Position numbers and translations under genes: made by a program. Below, piece after piece: positions 60,627-64,000 of a stretch of DNA of 64,000 bases; position 1 is the first letter of the stretch, and every line of letters starts with the position of its first letter. The stretch lies in contig CALUVW010000001.1 of NCBI GenBank assembly GCA_944324315.1, forward strand, positions 124,001 through 188,000, in the 5' to 3' direction. This stretch comes from Candidatus Gastranaerophilales bacterium. GTDB taxonomy: Bacteria; Cyanobacteriota; Vampirovibrionia; Gastranaerophilales; Gastranaerophilaceae. Under the pieces are notes generated by a model. The model searched no databases, was not told where the DNA came from, and saw nothing but the letters and a program-made list of their open reading frames with translations.

Positions 60627-61307
60627 ATGGACATTAGACAACGACTAATAAACGAGTCGGAAAAAGATTTTCAAAAATTTTCCGCATCTTTGATACCGAA
60701 TATCAACAATGTTCTCGGCGTAAGGCTTCCAAAACTTAGAAAAATAGCAAAAGAGATTTACAAAAGCGGTGATTGGCAGGAATTTATAAACCGCAGCGAT
60801 TTTGAATACATGGAAGAAGTAATGCTTCAGGGTATGGTTATAGGCTTTATCAAACAGCCGCCTGAAAAGTTACTTCAACTTGTCAAAAATTTTATACCCC
60901 AAATTGATAACTGGGCAGTTTGTGATACTTTTTGCAATAGTATTAAATTTGTGTCAGATAACAAAAACCTTGTCTGGGAATTTATTCAGCCGTATTTTAA
61001 ATCCAAAAACGAATATGATATACGCTTCGCCTATGTGATACTTCTTTCATATTACATTGATATAGAGTTCATTGACAGAGTTTTTAAACTTATTGATGAG
61101 TTTAAAGACGAAAGATATTACACAAAAATGGCTGCTGCCTGGGCACTTTCCATCTGTTATATAAAATTTCCTGAAAAAACTTTGGAATATTTAAAGACCT
61201 CAAAGCTCGACAACTGGACTTTTAACAAAAGTATTCAAAAAATTTGTGAGTCCTTAAGGGTTGATAAACAGACGAAAAACATGTTAAAATATCTGAAAAG
61301 AAAATAA
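60627..61307 (+). CDS. DNA alkylation repair protein, AlkD-like
   Basis: 226 residues of HEAT-like helical repeats: VLGVRLPKLRKIAKEIYKSG, EVMLQGMVIGFIK, PQIDNWAVCDTFC, AYVILLSYYI, YYTKMAAAWALSICY and NWTFNKSIQKICESLRV. These match AlkD, the 7-methylguanine/3-methyladenine glycosylase without base flipping. The DNWAVCDTFC segment holds the catalytic Asp region. A leaderless start is likely. The CDF transporter gene is 71 bp downstream. Confidence 0.9.
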   Translation: MDIRQRLINESEKDFQKFSASLIPNINNVLGVRLPKLRKIAKEIYKSGDWQEFINRSDFEYMEEVMLQGMVIGFIKQPPEKLLQLVKNFIPQIDNWAVCDTFCNSIKFVSDNKNLVWEFIQPYFKSKNEYDIRFAYVILLSYYIDIEFIDRVFKLIDEFKDERYYTKMAAAWALSICYIKFPEKTLEYLKTSKLDNWTFNKSIQKICESLRVDKQTKNMLKYLKRK

Positions 61308-61378
61308 ATAATATAATGCGATTGCTGCTCAAACCCGCAGTAACTTCAAAAATCATTAACATTATACAAAAGGGAAAA

Positions 61379-62272
61379 ATGGACATTACAAAAGAAAAAA
61401 AATTTGCGGCAGGACTTTCAATAACCTCAAACGCAGTCATAATTATATTAAAATTCATTGCCGGAATTGTTTCAGGCTCTATAAGTATAATTTCAGAGGC
61501 AATACACTCTCTGAGCGACTGTCTGGCATCTGTTTTAACTTTCTTTGCCGTTATGAAATCATCAGAACCCGCAGACAGCGACCACCCTTTCGGGCACGGA
61601 AAATACGAAGATATATCAGGATTTATTGAAGGCGGGTTAATTATTTTTGCAGGACTTTTTATTATTTATGAAGCTGTTAAAAAACTGATTTCCCACGGCA
61701 GCGCTGAAGTTGACACAACTCTAGGTATTGCTGTAATGTTATTTGCAGTAGTAGCAAACTATATAGTAAGCAGTATTTTGTTTAAAGTCGCAAAAAAATC
61801 CAATTCTATTTCTCTTTTCGCAGACGGAGAACATTTAAGAACAGATATTTATTCGTCACTCGGGGTTATGGCGGGATTGATATTAATAAAGCTGACCGGC
61901 ATACATATTTTAGACCCGATAATTGCAATAATTGTTGCATTATTTATTTTTAAAGCAGGATTTTCAATTTCAAAAGAAACATTAAATAACCTTCTTGACG
62001 GGTCATTACCGCCTGAGGATTTAAAATCAATCGAAGAAATAATCCATTCTTATAAAACAGATTGTGTTCTGGGATTTACAAACCTAAGGGCACGCCGCTG
62101 CGGACCTTCAACGGACATAGAGCTTACCATACTTTTCCCGAAAAATATGACAATAGAGAACTGCCACAACATTTGCGATGAAGTAGAAGAGTTAATCCGC
62201 AAGAAGCTTGGAGCAGTAACAATCATGATACATGCCGAGCCTGAATGTGAAAATGCAGTAAAATCTAGTTAA
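61379..62272 (+). CDS. Cation diffusion facilitator metal transporter
   Basis: 297 residues from the ATG at 61379 (AAAAGGG upstream; earlier frame positions are not conserved). Six helices and the CDF metal sites: SISIISEAIHSLSDCLASV (helix II, HSLSD), DHPFGHGKYE, and SLFADGEHLRTDIYSSLGVM (helix V, HLRTD). The C-terminal ferredoxin-like dimer domain has RRCGPSTDIELTI. It exports zinc, iron or manganese from the cytoplasm. The stop overlaps the stop of the convergent FHA gene by 8 bp. Confidence 0.93.
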   Translation: MDITKEKKFAAGLSITSNAVIIILKFIAGIVSGSISIISEAIHSLSDCLASVLTFFAVMKSSEPADSDHPFGHGKYEDISGFIEGGLIIFAGLFIIYEAVKKLISHGSAEVDTTLGIAVMLFAVVANYIVSSILFKVAKKSNSISLFADGEHLRTDIYSSLGVMAGLILIKLTGIHILDPIIAIIVALFIFKAGFSISKETLNNLLDGSLPPEDLKSIEEIIHSYKTDCVLGFTNLRARRCGPSTDIELTILFPKNMTIENCHNICDEVEELIRKKLGAVTIMIHAEPECENAVKSS

Positions 62273-64000
62273 GTGCTGTTGCATAATACTGATCCATAAA
62301 GTATTTTTTGAACGTATCAGGCTGTAAATGCATTGCTGCAATATCTAAAATACCTTGTGGCATGCCTTTCATGCCGGCCTTAGATAGTAAAGTGTTAACT
62401 TCATTCATAAACAATGAATTATTAATTTGTCCGTAAGGTCTTGCATTTGCTGCATATTGATAATGTTCCGCCAGTTTTTCAAGAATCTTTCGTTCAGAAG
62501 CACCATTATTAATTAATTTTATAACTTCTTTAGAAGTTCTATGCATTTCCTTATAATAATATTTTGTCAAACTTTTACCGTCCGGGTATATATGATAACC
62601 ACCTTCGTAATCACATGGAAGATAATCTTTAGGAATACCTTTAAGCTTAACTGTCGATGTTATATCAACCCGGTAAGGATCACCATATTGCTTAGCAACT
62701 TCTTCAATCTGTTTTGCTGAATCAAGTCGTCTGTTCTGCATACGTCCTTCACTGCGAATCTGGCCTGGATTTATCGTATTACTTCCATGTCCTGCTTCTC
62801 CATACCAGTAATAATTGCCACTTTTACCATGCGCAGAAATTTCATGCATTCTGTTCATTGTTTTTATGTAACTTTCAAGGTCTTTTGTATAACTTCCGGA
62901 TTCTATTGCATCATTCATAAAAGCACGTGCTTCTCTTGAAGTTCTGATATATTTAGAAGGAACAGGCTTACCATTATTACCGGACACACGGCATAATTCA
63001 TCAGGATTAATATCAGGAAGTTTTTCACCTATAACAGTTCCATTGGTAGAAGTATCTCTGACAATATATCCATTATTTGTTTTTTCAATAGTTAAATGTT
63101 GCCTTGATACTTTGTCATATTTTGCATCAATTTTTATATCGCCATTTCTGCCTACTGTGATAACATCACCATTTTTCATCGCATCTAATTTTGATTTTAC
63201 ATCCGGAGCTGATAAATCTAATTCATAGCCTGACAGCTCCAATGTTTCTGTACCTTTCAAGAAAACAGGCTGATCTTTAGGCAGCTTTGTTCCAGATACC
63301 ACATTTGAAAAATCCTGAGCAGACATGTTTGCCTCTGGACGACTAGCAGATGTATTAGATGTATTAAACGTGTCCAACTTTTTATTCAATTGATCTTGCA
63401 ATATAGTTTTTTGCTCAGATTCAGGCATTTTTTCAAGCAATTGTTGAAGCTTAGCTAAATCTTCCAGAGTTTTCGCACTGCTGATACTATTGCCTATTTG
63501 TCCCATTACCATTCTTTCTTCTGATGTGGGGAGTTCATACATATTATTATCTTTGCCGTGTACATTGACTTCATTACTTATCTTGGCTTCCTTTGGAGTT
63601 TCCAATGCTTTCAACTCATCAGCTTTAATCTTACGTTTTTCCTCTAAACTTGCTAATTGCATTTCGAGTTTACTTGTATTCTTACCAAAACGTTTTGCTC
63701 CAGCTATCTGTTGCTTCAAACGTTTTATTGAACCATCAAGACCTTTTATTTCATCATTAAGCTTATCAAAATCCGTTTCAACTTCAGAAGATGTTTTTCG
63801 CTCTTTTATAACAGCATTATTTTCAATTCTATTTGCTTCAGCATAATCTATTTTGACTTGTTCTTGATGAGCATCAAGTGCAACCTGTTCTTCTGGAGTC
63901 GGGGCTTTATATGCAATTTCCTTTGCATAAGCGTCCAATTCATCAGGAGTAGGAACATCATCTAATGCCTCGTTTACGATCTTTCGCTCATTGGCATTCA
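62265..64000 (-). CDS. FHA-domain protein with Fic-like degenerate C-terminal domain, 5' end outside window
   Basis: At least 578 residues; the frame is open to the right edge, so the N-terminus is missing and an apparent TTG at 63938 is not the start. In the visible part, coiled-coil and low-complexity regions (LNDEIKGLDGSIKRLKQQI) lead to an FHA fold (about residues 260-330 of the visible part): GDVITVGRNGDIKI, VSRQHLTIEK and DTSTNGTVIG, with the phosphothreonine-binding G-R, S-R-x-H and N-G signature. The C-terminal 220 residues include HGKSGNYYWYGEAGHGSN and ANARPYGQINNSLFMNEVNTL, which resembles a degenerate Fic/AvrB-type Fido core (HPF..GNGR altered to RPY..INNS). The function is uncertain; no signal peptide can be judged. 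Confidence 0.6.
   Translation of the reverse strand, partial: NANERKIVNEALDDVPTPDELDAYAKEIAYKAPTPEEQVALDAHQEQVKIDYAEANRIENNAVIKERKTSSEVETDFDKLNDEIKGLDGSIKRLKQQIAGAKRFGKNTSKLEMQLASLEEKRKIKADELKALETPKEAKISNEVNVHGKDNNMYELPTSEERMVMGQIGNSISSAKTLEDLAKLQQLLEKMPESEQKTILQDQLNKKLDTFNTSNTSASRPEANMSAQDFSNVVSGTKLPKDQPVFLKGTETLELSGYELDLSAPDVKSKLDAMKNGDVITVGRNGDIKIDAKYDKVSRQHLTIEKTNNGYIVRDTSTNGTVIGEKLPDINPDELCRVSGNNGKPVPSKYIRTSREARAFMNDAIESGSYTKDLESYIKTMNRMHEISAHGKSGNYYWYGEAGHGSNTINPGQIRSEGRMQNRRLDSAKQIEEVAKQYGDPYRVDITSTVKLKGIPKDYLPCDYEGGYHIYPDGKSLTKYYYKEMHRTSKEVIKLINNGASERKILEKLAEHYQYAANARPYGQINNSLFMNEVNTLLSKAGMKGMPQGILDIAAMHLQPDTFKKYFMDQYYATALN

Overview
The window is low-G+C DNA from a diderm bacterium. 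It has a TolC-type outer-membrane protein, a porin-like barrel, a type V autotransporter and a filamentous-haemagglutinin-like adhesin, plus two lone pseudopilins with the leader motif FTLAEVLITLGIIGVVAAMT. That pseudopilin signature, the many small lineage-specific proteins, CxxC-x17-CxxC and NUMOD1-like proteins, and the absence of any photosynthesis gene suggest a gut Gastranaerophilales (Melainabacteria, non-photosynthetic Cyanobacteriota). This assignment is an inference; a marker-gene tree would settle it. No rRNA, tRNA, IS transposase, prophage or CRISPR array was found.

Layout. 1-6.6 kb: truncated tadA behind an OmpR-type two-component pair, a small zinc-ribbon protein, a methyltransferase and a GAF-GGDEF-HD-GYP cyclic-di-GMP enzyme. 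6.9-15.4 kb: an ion permease, a lineage-specific membrane protein, a DUF4145-like protein, pgi, a CoA-disulfide-reductase/rhodanese fusion, DUF2971 and DUF4186 proteins. 15.8-34 kb is the surface region: a 922-residue protein with no signal peptide, a 1593-residue adhesin ending in an Asp-repeat stalk and a PilZ-like domain, ade, TolC, a ferredoxin-nitroreductase, and a 1919-residue Pmp-like autotransporter. 34-43 kb: small secreted proteins, a class A PBP, rnhC, prs, hsp20, dapF, and rpsF-ssb-rpsR split by repeats. 43-52 kb: pseudopilins, an operon of two YbjQ proteins with an M48 protease and two membrane proteins, an Orn/Lys/Arg decarboxylase and a divergent porin. 52-64 kb: dciA-hisS-nucleotidyltransferase, nrnA, a BrkB-like protein, Nudix and HAD hydrolases, a third YbjQ protein, ispF, AlkD, a CDF transporter and a truncated FHA-domain protein.

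Three short repeat families fill the intergenic spaces: (A) GTCATTCTGAA/GTCATGCTGAA elements, some enclosed by perfect inverted arms private to each copy; (B) a GAGCGTGCCGCTC palindromic unit, present as a 63-bp tandem array and as single copies abutting or overlapping stop codons; (C) CCCTCCCTnnnnAGGGAGGG hairpins.

The most interesting signals are: the adhesin with a C-terminal PilZ-like domain in a window that also encodes a GGDEF/HD-GYP enzyme; about a dozen genes with no Shine-Dalgarno site whose -10 hexamer ends 6-7 nt before the start codon, implying leaderless mRNAs; the private-arm inverted-repeat elements; a hairpin that buries the ribosome-binding site of the YbjQ-M48 operon; and the FHA protein with a Fic-like degenerate C-terminus. 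Functions are inferred by reading motifs; no database search was run.
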